Notes: generated by a model not told the origin, from the sequence alone. A stretch of DNA of 64,000 nt from Streptosporangium sp. NBC_01756 (GCF_035917975.1 NZ_CP109130.1:1798001-1862000), one strand, 5' to 3'; shown: positions 50,582 to 59,450, counted from the stretch's first letter. Numbers and translations are program-made.

Positions 50582-51556
50582 GTGGCGGCTCTGTCCCCCA
50601 CGTTCCGTCGCCATGCGGCCTTGACCGTTTCCGTGATTTCGGCCCTCACGTTCACCCTGGGCACCGTGTCCACCGGCAACGCGGCCCCCAAACCGGACGA
50701 GTCCCAGCTCCGTGCCGAACTGACGACGTTGAACAAGAAGGTCGACAAGCTCATCGAGGCCTACGCGGCCAAGCGCGAATCCCTCAAGAAGGCCCAGGAC
50801 GCCGAGGGAACGGCCAAGACGGACCTGCGCAAGGCCGAGGAGGCCTACGCCGAAGCCGAGCAGCGGGTCGACTCCATCGCACAGCTCAGCTACCAGAGCA
50901 ACACAGGCGACCTGCCCTCACTGCTGTTCTCCACCGACCTGAGCGGTGCTGTGATCATGGAGCAGTTCGCCGCCCAGGAGAGCGCCTCCCTGCAGGGCTT
51001 CGCCCGGAGCCGAGACCTCAGGAAACAGGCGGCGGACCGGGCGTCCCTGCTCACCAAACAGATCACCGAGGAGGCCGGAGCGGTGGAGGTTCAGCGCAAG
51101 GAGGCCGAGAAGGTGATCGGCGACATCGAGAAGAAGCTCGACGCGCTCGTCCCCACCGGCTCCGGCCGCCGTGCCGACGACACCTGGTCTCCCCAGCTGC
51201 CCACGGGTACCGACAACATCACCGACCGCACCCGGATCATGCGCGGAGCCGTGCAGAACCGCTTTCCCCTCCCCTACGAGATCGGCTGCTATCGGGCCGA
51301 GAACGACGGCGGCGAACATCCGCTCGGCCGGGCCTGCGACTTCATGATGAGCACCGGCGGGTCGATGCCCTCCGCGGCCCACGTCGCCCTCGGCGACGAG
51401 ATCGCCGCCTGGGCCATCAAGAACAGGGCCACGCTCGGGGTCAAATACGTGATCTGGCGCCAGCGCATCAACTCCGGCTCCGGTTGGAGCTCAATGTCCG
51501 ACCGCGGCAGCGTCACCGCCAACCATTTCGACCATGTCCACATCTCGATGCTCTGA
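50582..51556 (+). CDS. Secreted coiled-coil protein with VldE/ARB_07466-like C-terminal domain
   Basis: A 324-residue secreted protein. A signal peptide (residues 1-34, ending near GNAA) is followed by a coiled coil of about 140 residues rich in Ala, Glu and Lys, a linker, and a conserved C-terminal domain (about 215-324) with GCYRAENDGGEHPLGRACDF and ANHFDHVHISML. His and Asp residues there suggest a zinc peptidase or amidase-like fold, so cell-wall remodelling is likely. The upstream c-di-AMP riboswitch supports this. Translation starts at GTG, 50582. Confidence 0.85.
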   Translation: MAALSPTFRRHAALTVSVISALTFTLGTVSTGNAAPKPDESQLRAELTTLNKKVDKLIEAYAAKRESLKKAQDAEGTAKTDLRKAEEAYAEAEQRVDSIAQLSYQSNTGDLPSLLFSTDLSGAVIMEQFAAQESASLQGFARSRDLRKQAADRASLLTKQITEEAGAVEVQRKEAEKVIGDIEKKLDALVPTGSGRRADDTWSPQLPTGTDNITDRTRIMRGAVQNRFPLPYEIGCYRAENDGGEHPLGRACDFMMSTGGSMPSAAHVALGDEIAAWAIKNRATLGVKYVIWRQRINSGSGWSSMSDRGSVTANHFDHVHISML

Positions 51557-51815
51557 GAAGGGGACGAACAGCATCTGATGCGCGGTGGTGTCCGGGGCGA
51601 AACAGGCCTCGGCGAGGATGCCGCACACCTGGTGCTCGCGCACGGCGTGGTGCCGCTGCATCCGCAGGACGCGGTGTTGACCGTACGGCGCGGCACGCGC
51701 CGGCAGTGGACTCCGATCTGCCCAGGCGAGATGACTCCATCTCATGGATCGGAGGTGACCGAGGCGGACGACGGCCGCACCGAGATCAAGCCTTCGCCCT
51801 CGCCCCGGTCAGGCC

Positions 51816-52763
51816 TCAGCGGGGCCGCTTGTCCGTCCATTCGGTCTGCATTGTGACGGTCCCCTTCGTGGCGTGCGTCAGACCGCCGCTCCAGGGGATA
51901 TAGAAGCTGGTGTCCCGCAACTGCGCGGCCTCCGGGTCCACGACCAGCTCGACCTGACTGGACGACAGGGTGACCCGAAGCCTCTGCCCACCGCCGTCCG
52001 TCTCGCCCAGGCTCCGCACGTTCGGCAACGACGCGATCGCCCGGAACGCGGCGGCGCGGAGGTCCGGTTCGACGGGTGCTTGGCTGATCAGCGAGGTCAG
52101 CGCGTAGAAGACATAGTCGTCCTGGTCACCGTCGGACGGCCGCCCGGCGCTCGTCCTGATATCGCCGCTGTCGACAGCGTCGGCGATCCCCGTCCGCAGC
52201 CGCTCCACCAGCGCGTCTGGATCGGCCGGGAGCCGACGCAGCTCCTCATAGCTCATCTCCAGGGGACCGAGCCGGAACGGCCGCAGGCCGGTGAAACGTA
52301 GTATGGTCTCCTTCCGGCTCAGGGATGGTAGCTTGGCCCAGCTCCGGCCGTCTCGCCGGAACCAGTACTCCGCCTGCTTGTCTGCGATCACCTGGCCGCT
52401 GTCGTCCTTGTACACCTCGGTGACGTGCCAGTATGCGCCGGACGGCTCGGGCAGGTTCTCGGCGGTGGTGGCGGCTACGAGCAGGACATGTGCGGCGGAC
52501 AACACGGATGCGGGAGGCTGCGTCGGCTGCGTGGACTGCGCCGATGGCGCCGGGGCGGTGGGGGACATCGGGCCGGTGACGACCACGATCACGGCCGCCG
52601 TCGTGGCCGCCACAGCCAGGCCACCCGCCACCCAGCCCGGCCGCCGTCGGGACGGGGTGCGGCCGCGCATCGCGCCTTGGAGCCGGCGCCTACCGCGATC
52701 GACCGCCTCTCGCGGTGGCTCCGGCTTGGCCAGGAGAGTACCGATCTCGCGCAGCTCATCCAT
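51816..52763 (-). CDS. CU044_5270 family membrane protein, putative anti-sigma factor
   Basis: A 315-residue protein with a cytoplasmic N-terminus of about 42 residues, one membrane helix (about 44-65) and a large external domain. This family (CU044_5270) is typical of Streptosporangiales and is nearly always encoded after an ECF sigma factor. It overlaps the sigma gene by 8 bases, so it is translationally coupled. It has no zinc-binding HxxxCxxC motif in the N-terminal part, so it differs from ZAS anti-sigma factors. The anti-sigma role is inferred from position. Confidence 0.8.
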   Translation of the reverse strand: MDELREIGTLLAKPEPPREAVDRGRRRLQGAMRGRTPSRRRPGWVAGGLAVAATTAAVIVVVTGPMSPTAPAPSAQSTQPTQPPASVLSAAHVLLVAATTAENLPEPSGAYWHVTEVYKDDSGQVIADKQAEYWFRRDGRSWAKLPSLSRKETILRFTGLRPFRLGPLEMSYEELRRLPADPDALVERLRTGIADAVDSGDIRTSAGRPSDGDQDDYVFYALTSLISQAPVEPDLRAAAFRAIASLPNVRSLGETDGGGQRLRVTLSSSQVELVVDPEAAQLRDTSFYIPWSGGLTHATKGTVTMQTEWTDKRPR

Positions 52764-53328
52764 GGAAGGCCTCCTGATCGAGGGAATCGTTGATCTTCTT
52801 GCGGGCCCGGCTGAGCCGGGAACCGACCGTCCCGTAGGAGACGCCGAGCGCCTCGGCCACCTCCTGGTGGGTCAGCTGGCCCAGGGAGACGAGCGTGATG
52901 ACGTCGCGCTCGCCTTTGTTCAGAGTGGCGAGAGCCTTGGCGAGCTGCGGCTTCATACGCTGGGCGGCCACCGAGTCGACGACCGAGTCCTCGTGGCCAC
53001 CGGCCTCCGGCTCGGCCGACACGCGGGCCAGTGCCCGATAGTGACGGGTCTCCTGGCGCCGGTGCCGGGCCATCAGGTTCGTGGCTATGCCGAACAGCCA
53101 CGGGCGCAAACCACCGCGTGCAGGGTCGAACCGGTCACGGTCTCGGAATGCCAAGCAGAACGTCTCCGCTGCTATGTCCTCGCCCGCCTGCACGTCCATC
53201 CGTCCGGCGACGTACAGGTAGATGTCACGGAAATAGCGGTCGTAGACGGCCGTGAACAATTCCGGATCGGCTCGGAACCAGTGCACGAGCTGGGCGTCGC
53301 TCACTTCCTCGCGGGTTTCGGCGGTCAT
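52756..53328 (-). CDS. ECF-type RNA polymerase sigma factor
   Basis: A 190-residue sigma-70 family protein with region 2 (FTAVYDRYFRDIYLYVAGRM, then AEDIAAETF-like GEDIAAETFCLAFRDRDRF) and region 4 (LTHQEVAEALGVSYGTVGSR, the DNA-binding helix-turn-helix). It is followed by its coupled membrane partner. A short upstream frame ends in an ATGA overlap with this start. The target promoters are unknown. Confidence 0.92.
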   Translation of the reverse strand: MTAETREEVSDAQLVHWFRADPELFTAVYDRYFRDIYLYVAGRMDVQAGEDIAAETFCLAFRDRDRFDPARGGLRPWLFGIATNLMARHRRQETRHYRALARVSAEPEAGGHEDSVVDSVAAQRMKPQLAKALATLNKGERDVITLVSLGQLTHQEVAEALGVSYGTVGSRLSRARKKINDSLDQEAFHG

Positions 53329-53468
53329 GTGCTGATTTCTGTCATACGGGCATCTCCGGCACAGGGCTCAATCTCGGGTATCACGAATGCTGTCACCGGT
53401 ACTTCGCCGTAACGCGAGATCTCTTTCCCGCTCATCACGCTGACGGCGGCTGCGCGCTCGTCGCGCAC
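53325..53468 (-). CDS. Possible 47-residue protein coupled to the ECF sigma gene
   Basis: A minus-strand frame from a GTG at 53468 to a TGA at 53327-53325 overlaps the sigma start as ATGA. The product reads as protein-like (ERAAAVSVMSGKEISRYGEV, then PVTAFVIPEIEP). The frame is closed upstream by a TAG at 53507-53505 and the ribosome binding site is weak. It could be a small regulator or the remnant C-terminus of a lost gene that once headed the operon. I recognise no family. Confidence 0.35.
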   Translation of the reverse strand: MRDERAAAVSVMSGKEISRYGEVPVTAFVIPEIEPCAGDARMTEIST

Positions 53469-53701
53469 GTGGACGAGGAACTCACCGATCTTTTCGGCAC
53501 CGTCCTACGACGCGGAGGGCGCCCGGTCGGCAACGTCCGGAGCTTCGGTCCCTGACAACATGCCGCCCGGTGGGTTCAACCGGACCGAGGCCGATCCTGA
53601 TGGCTGCCGTTCACACACTCCGAAAGACTCCCCGCCACCAAAGGCGCATCCGGTAGATAACGATGTGACAGTGACCGTGCACCCGGTCATGATGGGGCCC
53701 C
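53329..53701. other. 373-bp region between the sigma operon and the DinB-like gene
   Basis: It contains the small coupled frame at 53325-53468 and the divergent promoters for the sigma operon and the DinB-like gene. No other coding frame looks credible. Confidence 0.5.
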
Positions 53702-54208
53702 ATGACCGACCTCCGCATCGATCCCCCCTACGTCGCCGACGAGCTCCCCATGCTGCACTCCTGGCTGGACTGGCATCGGGAGACCCTGGCCACCAAGTGC
53801 GCCGGCCTGTCGGAGGAGCAGCTCCGGCTACGCGCGATCGCACCGTCGGCGCTCTCCCTGCTGGGGCTGGTCCGCCACCTGACCGAGGTGGAACGCTACT
53901 GGTTCGGCGACATCCTCAACGGCGAGAACAACCCGGCGCTCTACTGGACCGAACAGGAGCCGGACGGCGACTTCGACCTCGTGGACACCGCCTCCGCCGC
54001 GGAGGCGTTCGCCCGCTGGCAGGCCGAGATCGACCGCGCCCGTAAGCTCTCCGCCGGCCTGCCCTCCGAGGCCGTGGGCAAGCAGCAGCGCAAGGGAGAG
54101 AACGTCTCACTGCGCTGGATCCTCATCCACATGATCGAGGAGTACGCCCGGCACAACGGCCATGCCGACATCATCCGCGAGCAGATCGACGGCGTCACCG
54201 GGGAGTAG
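53702..54208 (+). CDS. DinB family protein
   Basis: A 168-residue four-helix protein of the DinB/DUF664 group. Putative metal-binding histidines lie in WHRETL, RHLTEVERYWF and ARHNGHADIIRE. These proteins are metal-dependent, possibly thiol-linked enzymes; the substrate is unknown. The 3' end overlaps the convergent MarR gene by 14 bases, so the two may be regulated together or interfere with each other. Confidence 0.85.
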   Translation: MTDLRIDPPYVADELPMLHSWLDWHRETLATKCAGLSEEQLRLRAIAPSALSLLGLVRHLTEVERYWFGDILNGENNPALYWTEQEPDGDFDLVDTASAAEAFARWQAEIDRARKLSAGLPSEAVGKQQRKGENVSLRWILIHMIEEYARHNGHADIIREQIDGVTGE

Positions 54209-54731
54209 TGGGCTCCGAGGTCCCCTCGACCGCCTCGGCGATCATCTGGTCGAGGTTGACCAGGTCTGCCGGATGGGCCACAGCCGCTTTGGCGAAACGG
54301 GTGAGCAACCGGGCGAAGATCTCACGGTCCGCCTCGTCCCAGTCGGCGATCAACCCGTCAAGGTAGATACGCCGGTGCCGGACGACCACATCCAGCACCC
54401 GGCGCCCCCGGTCGCTCAGCACCAGCCGGGCGCGCCGGGCGTCCACTTCCGACTCCTCGCGTTCCACGAACCCCGCGCCGATCGCATCGTTGACCAGCCT
54501 GCTGGCCGTGGACGGATCCACGTCCAACTGCTCGGCGACGGCACCGACGGTCACCTCGGGCAGGTCCAGGCTTAGTTTGTGCACGGCGTGGACGACCATC
54601 ACGTTCGACAGCTGCACCGGCCGCTGCGGCTCTCCCGGCTTGCGGGAACGCAGTGGCCGCGCCCAGATCCGGCGCAGGCGGAACAGCGCCACGTCGATCG
54701 CCGCTCCCGGCGTCCCGTCCCTCACGAGCAA
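54195..54731 (-). CDS. MarR-family transcriptional regulator
   Basis: A 178-residue protein with a MarR winged helix: VTVGAVAEQLDVDPSTASRL (recognition helix region) and the wing DARRARLVLSDRGR. MarR proteins usually respond to small phenolic or oxidative signals and control nearby transporters or enzymes. The N-terminal 30 residues are an Arg-rich extension. Convergent with the DinB-like gene. The target is unknown. Confidence 0.88.
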   Translation of the reverse strand: MLVRDGTPGAAIDVALFRLRRIWARPLRSRKPGEPQRPVQLSNVMVVHAVHKLSLDLPEVTVGAVAEQLDVDPSTASRLVNDAIGAGFVEREESEVDARRARLVLSDRGRRVLDVVVRHRRIYLDGLIADWDEADREIFARLLTRFAKAAVAHPADLVNLDQMIAEAVEGTSEPTTPR

Positions 54732-54789
54732 ACCCTACCGGTGGGGACGGTCCGGCCCGTGCCCGTCGCGGCCCGGCAGGCCGGCCGGG

Positions 54790-56100
54790 TCAGCCCGCGA
54801 GGCGGATCGGGTTCACCAGGTCGGCGTAGAGAAGCAGGCCGAACAGGATCATCATCGTGAAGGCCAGCGCGTAGGTCAGCGGGAGCACCTTGGCGATGTC
54901 CACGTGCGCCGGCTCCGGCCTGCGGGTGACGCGGGCGAAGGCCCGCTTGATCCCCTCCCAGAGCCCACCCGCGATGTGGCCGCCGTCGAGGGGCAGCAGG
55001 GGGATCAGGTTGAACATGCCGATGGCCAGGTTGAATCCGGCGAGGAGGCTCAGCAGGGCGACGAACTTGTTCTCGGCGGGGGCTGCGGAGGCGGCGATCT
55101 CACCGCCGATCCGGCCCGCTCCGACCACGCCGACCGGGCCGTTGGGGTCACGTTCGTCCCCGGAGAAGGCGGCGTTCCAGACGCCGACCATCTTCTGCGG
55201 CAGGTCGACCATCGACTCGGCGACCCTGCCGGTGAGATCCACCATGTGGCCGACCACGTAGCCGAAGTTCTGTCTCTCCATGACCTGCGTGGGCGCGACA
55301 CCCAGGAAACCGACGTTCTTCTCGATCTTCTCCGGGTCGTCGAGCGTCGGCCGGTCCTGGGAGATCAGGGTGACGTTCAGCGTCTGCGGTCTCCCGTCCC
55401 GCACGATGCCGAGGGTGATCGCCCCGGCCCCGTTCGCCCTGATCTTCTTGGTGGCCTCCTCCCAGGAGGAGACCGGCACGCCGTCGAACGCCACGATCCT
55501 ATCGCCGGGCTTGACACCCGCCTGCGCCGCGGGCGTCGGCGGATCGGCGGGGGTGCACGACCGGCCCGGCTTCAGCGACTCGCTGTAGGGGATGACGCAC
55601 TTGGTCATCCCCGAAACGACCGGCTTCAGCACCGGGACGCCGAAGCCCATGATGACGATGGCGAAGATGACGAACGCCAGCACGAAGTTCATCGCCGGGC
55701 CGCCGCTCATGATGATGACCTTCTGCCACCAGGGCTTGCGGTAGAAGACCCGGTCCTCGTCACCCGGCCGGACCTCCTCCAGCGCGACCTCGCGGGCGTT
55801 CTCGATCAGGCCCTGCCACGGTCCGGTGGCGGTCGAGCGCACCTTGCCCGGAGCGTCGGTGGGCCGGGGCGGGAGCATGCCGATCATGCGGATGTAGCCG
55901 CCGAACGGGATCCACTTCACGCCGTACTCGGTCTCGCCCCTGCGCCACGACCACATGGTCGGCCCGAAGCCGATCATGTACTGGGTGACCTTGACGCCGA
56001 ACCGCTTCGCGGGCACCAGGTGGCCGATCTCGTGCAGCCCGATCGACACCACCAATCCCAGGGCGAAGACGATGACCCCGATCAGGAAGAGCCAGCTCAC
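54790..56100 (-). CDS. Site-2 intramembrane metalloprotease (RseP/RIP type)
   Basis: A 436-residue zinc protease that cleaves membrane proteins, often anti-sigma factors. The zinc motif HEIGH is at residues 23-27, the second motif NLIPLLPLDGGHIAGG is near the C-terminus, and a PDZ domain (about 180-265; PAAQAGVKPGDRIVAFDGVP) lies between. The GTG at 56100 gives the family N-terminus; the longer frame is unsupported. The usual dxr-rseP-ispG context is absent here: the neighbours are MarR and a response regulator. A nearby ECF/anti-sigma pair is a possible but unproven client. Confidence 0.92.
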   Translation of the reverse strand: MSWLFLIGVIVFALGLVVSIGLHEIGHLVPAKRFGVKVTQYMIGFGPTMWSWRRGETEYGVKWIPFGGYIRMIGMLPPRPTDAPGKVRSTATGPWQGLIENAREVALEEVRPGDEDRVFYRKPWWQKVIIMSGGPAMNFVLAFVIFAIVIMGFGVPVLKPVVSGMTKCVIPYSESLKPGRSCTPADPPTPAAQAGVKPGDRIVAFDGVPVSSWEEATKKIRANGAGAITLGIVRDGRPQTLNVTLISQDRPTLDDPEKIEKNVGFLGVAPTQVMERQNFGYVVGHMVDLTGRVAESMVDLPQKMVGVWNAAFSGDERDPNGPVGVVGAGRIGGEIAASAAPAENKFVALLSLLAGFNLAIGMFNLIPLLPLDGGHIAGGLWEGIKRAFARVTRRPEPAHVDIAKVLPLTYALAFTMMILFGLLLYADLVNPIRLAG

Positions 56101-56292
56101 AGGTCCATACCCCCGGTTGCGGATTATCGACGACGCCCCATACGAGATTAGCCGAAGTATTCGGGACCGGAACCCCCCGGCGGCAAGGCCTGTCGATCGC
56201 GCCACTTGCGCGAACTTTGCGGAATGGAGACACTTTGTTTACGTTACGCAGTCGTTCGATCACCCATAGATGACGAGAGTGCGAGGAGTGCT

Positions 56293-56898
56293 TTGATCGG
56301 GATCCTGGTGGCCGAGCACATTCCACTGGTACGGCGAGGCCTGGTGGCGGCGCTGGAGTGTGAGGCCGACCTGAAAGTCGTCGCCGACGTGGACAGCGGA
56401 AAGGACGTCGTGCCCTCCGTTCTGGAGCACGGACCCGATGCGGCGGTCATCAACCTGGATCTCCCCGGGGTCGACGGGTTCACCGCGGCCCTCCGGCTGC
56501 ACGAGAGCGCCCCCGGCTGCCGGGTCCTGCTGCTGTCGCGAGACCCCAACCCCGGTCAGGTCCGCCGGGCGTTCGCCGTCCACGCGCTCGGATTCATGAG
56601 CCTGAACGTGGGGCCCGAGCAGCTGGCCGAAGGCGTCCGCCAGGTCGCGGCCGGCCGACGGACGGTCGACTCGGAGCTCGCGGTGGCCGCCCTGGAGTCG
56701 GCCGAGAACCCGCTGACCCCCCGAGAGCTGGACGTCCTGCGGCTGACCGCCCAGGGGGCGCGCTCCAACGAGATCGCCGACCAGCTGTTCCTGTCGGTGG
56801 GAACGGTCCGGAACCACATGTCACGGATCATGTGCAAGACGCACGCCCGCAACCGCCTCGACGCCGTGCGGATCGCCGGCGACTCCGGCTGGTTGTGA
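56293..56898 (+). CDS. NarL/LuxR-type response regulator with atypical receiver
   Basis: A 201-residue regulator with a receiver domain (residues 1-115) and a C-terminal LuxR helix-turn-helix (LTPRELDVLRLTAQGARSNE, LSVGTVRNHMSRI). The phospho-acceptor aspartate is present in VINLDLPGVDG, but the acidic pair near the N-terminus is reduced (LVAEHIPL) and the conserved lysine is replaced (GFMSLN). It may therefore respond without normal phosphorylation. I start at TTG 56293 because GAGGAG lies 4 nt upstream. No histidine kinase gene is adjacent. Confidence 0.82.
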   Translation: MIGILVAEHIPLVRRGLVAALECEADLKVVADVDSGKDVVPSVLEHGPDAAVINLDLPGVDGFTAALRLHESAPGCRVLLLSRDPNPGQVRRAFAVHALGFMSLNVGPEQLAEGVRQVAAGRRTVDSELAVAALESAENPLTPRELDVLRLTAQGARSNEIADQLFLSVGTVRNHMSRIMCKTHARNRLDAVRIAGDSGWL

Positions 56899-56935
56899 CG
56901 GCGCGCGGATCCACGCCCTCAGGGGGCGGTCGTGC

Positions 56936-58051
56936 TCAGGGACGCCAGATGAGGATCAGGGCGCAGTCGTCGTTGTGCCCCGCCGACATCGAGGTGACCA
57001 GCTCGCGGGCACCTTCGCGGAACCCGGAGGGCAGCATCCGTTCGGCCTCGCCCAGCAGACGGTCGAGGCCCGCGTCGATGTCACGGCCGGGCTGCTCGAT
57101 CAGCCCGTCGGTGTAGAGCATGAGCGCCTCGCCCTTGCGGAGCGTGCCGCGGTCCGGCTCACAGTGCAGGTCGGGGACGATGCCCAGAACCACGCCCTTG
57201 GCCGGAGAGACCCGCCAGGTGCCGGCGCCCGCCTCGAACTTGACCACTGGCGGGTGACCGGCCGAGGTGATCACGTATTCGCCCGTGACGAGGTTGAGCC
57301 GCACATGGACGGCCGTGACGAAGCCCTCGGCCTCGCGCAGACGGTGCAGGTAGGTGTTGCAGGCGGGCAAGAAGTCGGTGACCGAGCCGAGCAGCCCACC
57401 GAAGGTGCCCGACAGCATCAGGGCCCTGGTGCCCGCGTCGACGCCCTTTCCGGACACGTCGACCAAGGCGAGCTCCACCGTGTCGCCCTCGCGCATCGAG
57501 ACCAGGAAGTCACCGCCGAAGGAGGAGCCGCCGGCCTGTTCGAGCACCACCCGCGAGTCCCAGTCCTTGGGCAGCGGGGGCAGCTCGCTCTGGCTCTTGA
57601 GCCGGTCACGCAGCTCCAGCAGCATGACGTCGCCGCGCAGTCCCTGCACGCCGAGCTTGCCCCGGGTGCGGGCCATCAGCGCCGCCAACACGGTGGTGAA
57701 CCCGAATGTGGCCAGCAGGCCCGGACCGATGTGTCCCACTCCGCGCACGATGCCCACATAGAGCAGGGCGGCCGCGACCGCGCACAGCAGCTTGGCCAGA
57801 CTGCGCAGCCTGAGCTGGAGACCACCGACGAGAGTGATCGGGATCATGAGCGCCGGTGAGAACCACTCCATGGAGAACCGGGCGGCCAGGCCGCCGAGCA
57901 CCAGGCTCAGCACGATCAACGTGATGAGCAGGTTGCGGTCGCGGGCCAGTGGCCCACGGCGCAGGAAGCGCACGATGGGCACCAGGAGGGGGACCCGCAC
58001 CAGGAACGCACGGAGCCCCGGAGGGATCAGCGGCACGGGACGGGAACTCAT
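56936..58051 (-). CDS. Membrane-bound SpoIIE-type PP2C phosphatase
   Basis: A 371-residue protein with about four N-terminal membrane helices (residues 40-145) and a cytoplasmic PP2C/SpoIIE phosphatase domain (about 175-371; SFGGDFLV, VDVSGKGVDA, MLYTDGLIEQPGRD, GHNDDCALILI). It probably dephosphorylates a STAS-domain anti-sigma antagonist; that partner is not in the window. The ATG at 58051 (MSSRPV) is chosen; the much longer frame upstream is out of family. It is convergent with the response regulator. Confidence 0.87.
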   Translation of the reverse strand: MSSRPVPLIPPGLRAFLVRVPLLVPIVRFLRRGPLARDRNLLITLIVLSLVLGGLAARFSMEWFSPALMIPITLVGGLQLRLRSLAKLLCAVAAALLYVGIVRGVGHIGPGLLATFGFTTVLAALMARTRGKLGVQGLRGDVMLLELRDRLKSQSELPPLPKDWDSRVVLEQAGGSSFGGDFLVSMREGDTVELALVDVSGKGVDAGTRALMLSGTFGGLLGSVTDFLPACNTYLHRLREAEGFVTAVHVRLNLVTGEYVITSAGHPPVVKFEAGAGTWRVSPAKGVVLGIVPDLHCEPDRGTLRKGEALMLYTDGLIEQPGRDIDAGLDRLLGEAERMLPSGFREGARELVTSMSAGHNDDCALILIWRP

Positions 58052-58169
58052 GATGGGTTCGACTGTATAGGGCCGCTCCCCGTTTGGGCAGCCCACTTGA
58101 CCAATGCCTTGATCATTAAGGGCGGATATTGAATGGCCGGAACGGTTTGCCCCATCTACCGTAGGAAAA

Positions 58170-59399
58170 ATGAGCCTTAATCTGCGCCCGATGACCGAGA
58201 ACGAGTGGTCCGACTGGATGGCGCTGGACGAGGAGGCGTTCGGCAACGCCGTACCCCCGCACAGGGCGGAGCTGTACCGGGGCACGACCGAGTTCGACCG
58301 TTCGCTGGGCGCATTCGAGGATGATCTGCTCGTGGGCGTCACCGCGGTCTGCAGTTTCACCATGACGGTCCCCGGCGGGCCGATCCCGGTCGGCGGCGTC
58401 ACCGCGGTCGGCGTGCTGCCCTCGCACCGCCGTAGGGGAATCCTGTCCGCACTGATGACCCGCCAGCTCAACGACCTGCACGAGCGGGGCGAGGCGGTGG
58501 CCGCGCTCTATGCCTCCGAGGCGGCGATCTACGGACGCTTCGGCTACGGCAGGGCCGCCGACAACCTCTTCTTCGACATTCCCACGCGGGGTGCGACCTT
58601 CGCCGGCCACGCCCCGACCGACCCGGCGCTGCGGCTGCGCGTCGTCAGGCCCGCCGAGACCAGGGCGGTCTTCGAGAAGGTCTTCGAGGCCGCGCTCGAC
58701 AGCCGTCCGGGACTCTACGCACGCACGCCCGGACGCTGGGACGTGGTGCTCTCGGACCATGAGGCCGACCACAGGGGCGCCGGGCCGCTGCGCGCCGTGG
58801 TCGTCGAGGATCACGGGGGTCCTCGCGGCTACGCGCTGTTCCGGATCAAGGCGGGTGTCACCGAACACGACATGCCCGACGGCGAGCTGCGGCTCAGGGA
58901 GCTGTTCGGCCTGGACCAGGCCGCCTACGCGCTGCTCTGGCGGCACCTGCTCGACCGCGACCTGGTCGTGCGCGTCCGGGCCGCGCAGCGTCCCGTCGAC
59001 GATCCGCTCATCCACCTGCTGGCCGAACCGCGCCGGCTCAACGCGGGGTGGCTGGACGACCTGTGGGTCCGTGTCGTGGACGTCGAGCGGGCGCTGCCCG
59101 CGCGCCGCTACTCGGCACCCGTGGACGTGGTGATCGAGGTCGAGGACGCGCTCTGCCCGTGGAACGCCCGCCGTTGGCGGCTGTCGGCCGACACCTCCGG
59201 TGCCCGGTGCGTGCCCACCGAGGAGCCGGCGGACCTGACGCTGCCGGTCACCGCGCTGGGCGCGGCCTACCTGGGCGGCCGTCCGCTCACGCCACTGCTG
59301 GCGGCGGGTGCGGTGCGCGAGGCGCGGGCGGGAGCCGTACGGGAGCTGTCCGTCGCGATGTCGTGGGAGCCCGCACCCTGGGCCGGCCTGGTCTTCTGA
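58170..59399 (+). CDS. Eis-like GNAT N-acetyltransferase
   Basis: A 409-residue protein with the three-part architecture of mycobacterial Eis. The N-terminal GNAT domain has the acetyl-CoA loop VGVLPSHRRRGILSALM, a central second GNAT-like domain lacks it, and the C-terminal sterol-carrier-like domain ends in LVF with a terminal phenylalanine carboxylate. Eis proteins acetylate amines, including aminoglycosides in some species, but the native substrate is uncertain. Start is ATG, 28 bases after a promoter-like AT stretch. Confidence 0.88.
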   Translation: MSLNLRPMTENEWSDWMALDEEAFGNAVPPHRAELYRGTTEFDRSLGAFEDDLLVGVTAVCSFTMTVPGGPIPVGGVTAVGVLPSHRRRGILSALMTRQLNDLHERGEAVAALYASEAAIYGRFGYGRAADNLFFDIPTRGATFAGHAPTDPALRLRVVRPAETRAVFEKVFEAALDSRPGLYARTPGRWDVVLSDHEADHRGAGPLRAVVVEDHGGPRGYALFRIKAGVTEHDMPDGELRLRELFGLDQAAYALLWRHLLDRDLVVRVRAAQRPVDDPLIHLLAEPRRLNAGWLDDLWVRVVDVERALPARRYSAPVDVVIEVEDALCPWNARRWRLSADTSGARCVPTEEPADLTLPVTALGAAYLGGRPLTPLLAAGAVREARAGAVRELSVAMSWEPAPWAGLVF

Positions 59400-59450
59400 C
59401 CGGCCCGGCGGTGAGCGTGGCGCGCGGGGCCGGCGGGTAAGGGTGACGGC

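Noticed and set aside
58060-58471. N-terminal extension of about 140 codons on the SpoIIE phosphatase
   Set aside because: The extension runs antisense into the start of the Eis-like gene and is not protein-like; the ATG at 58051 fits the family better.
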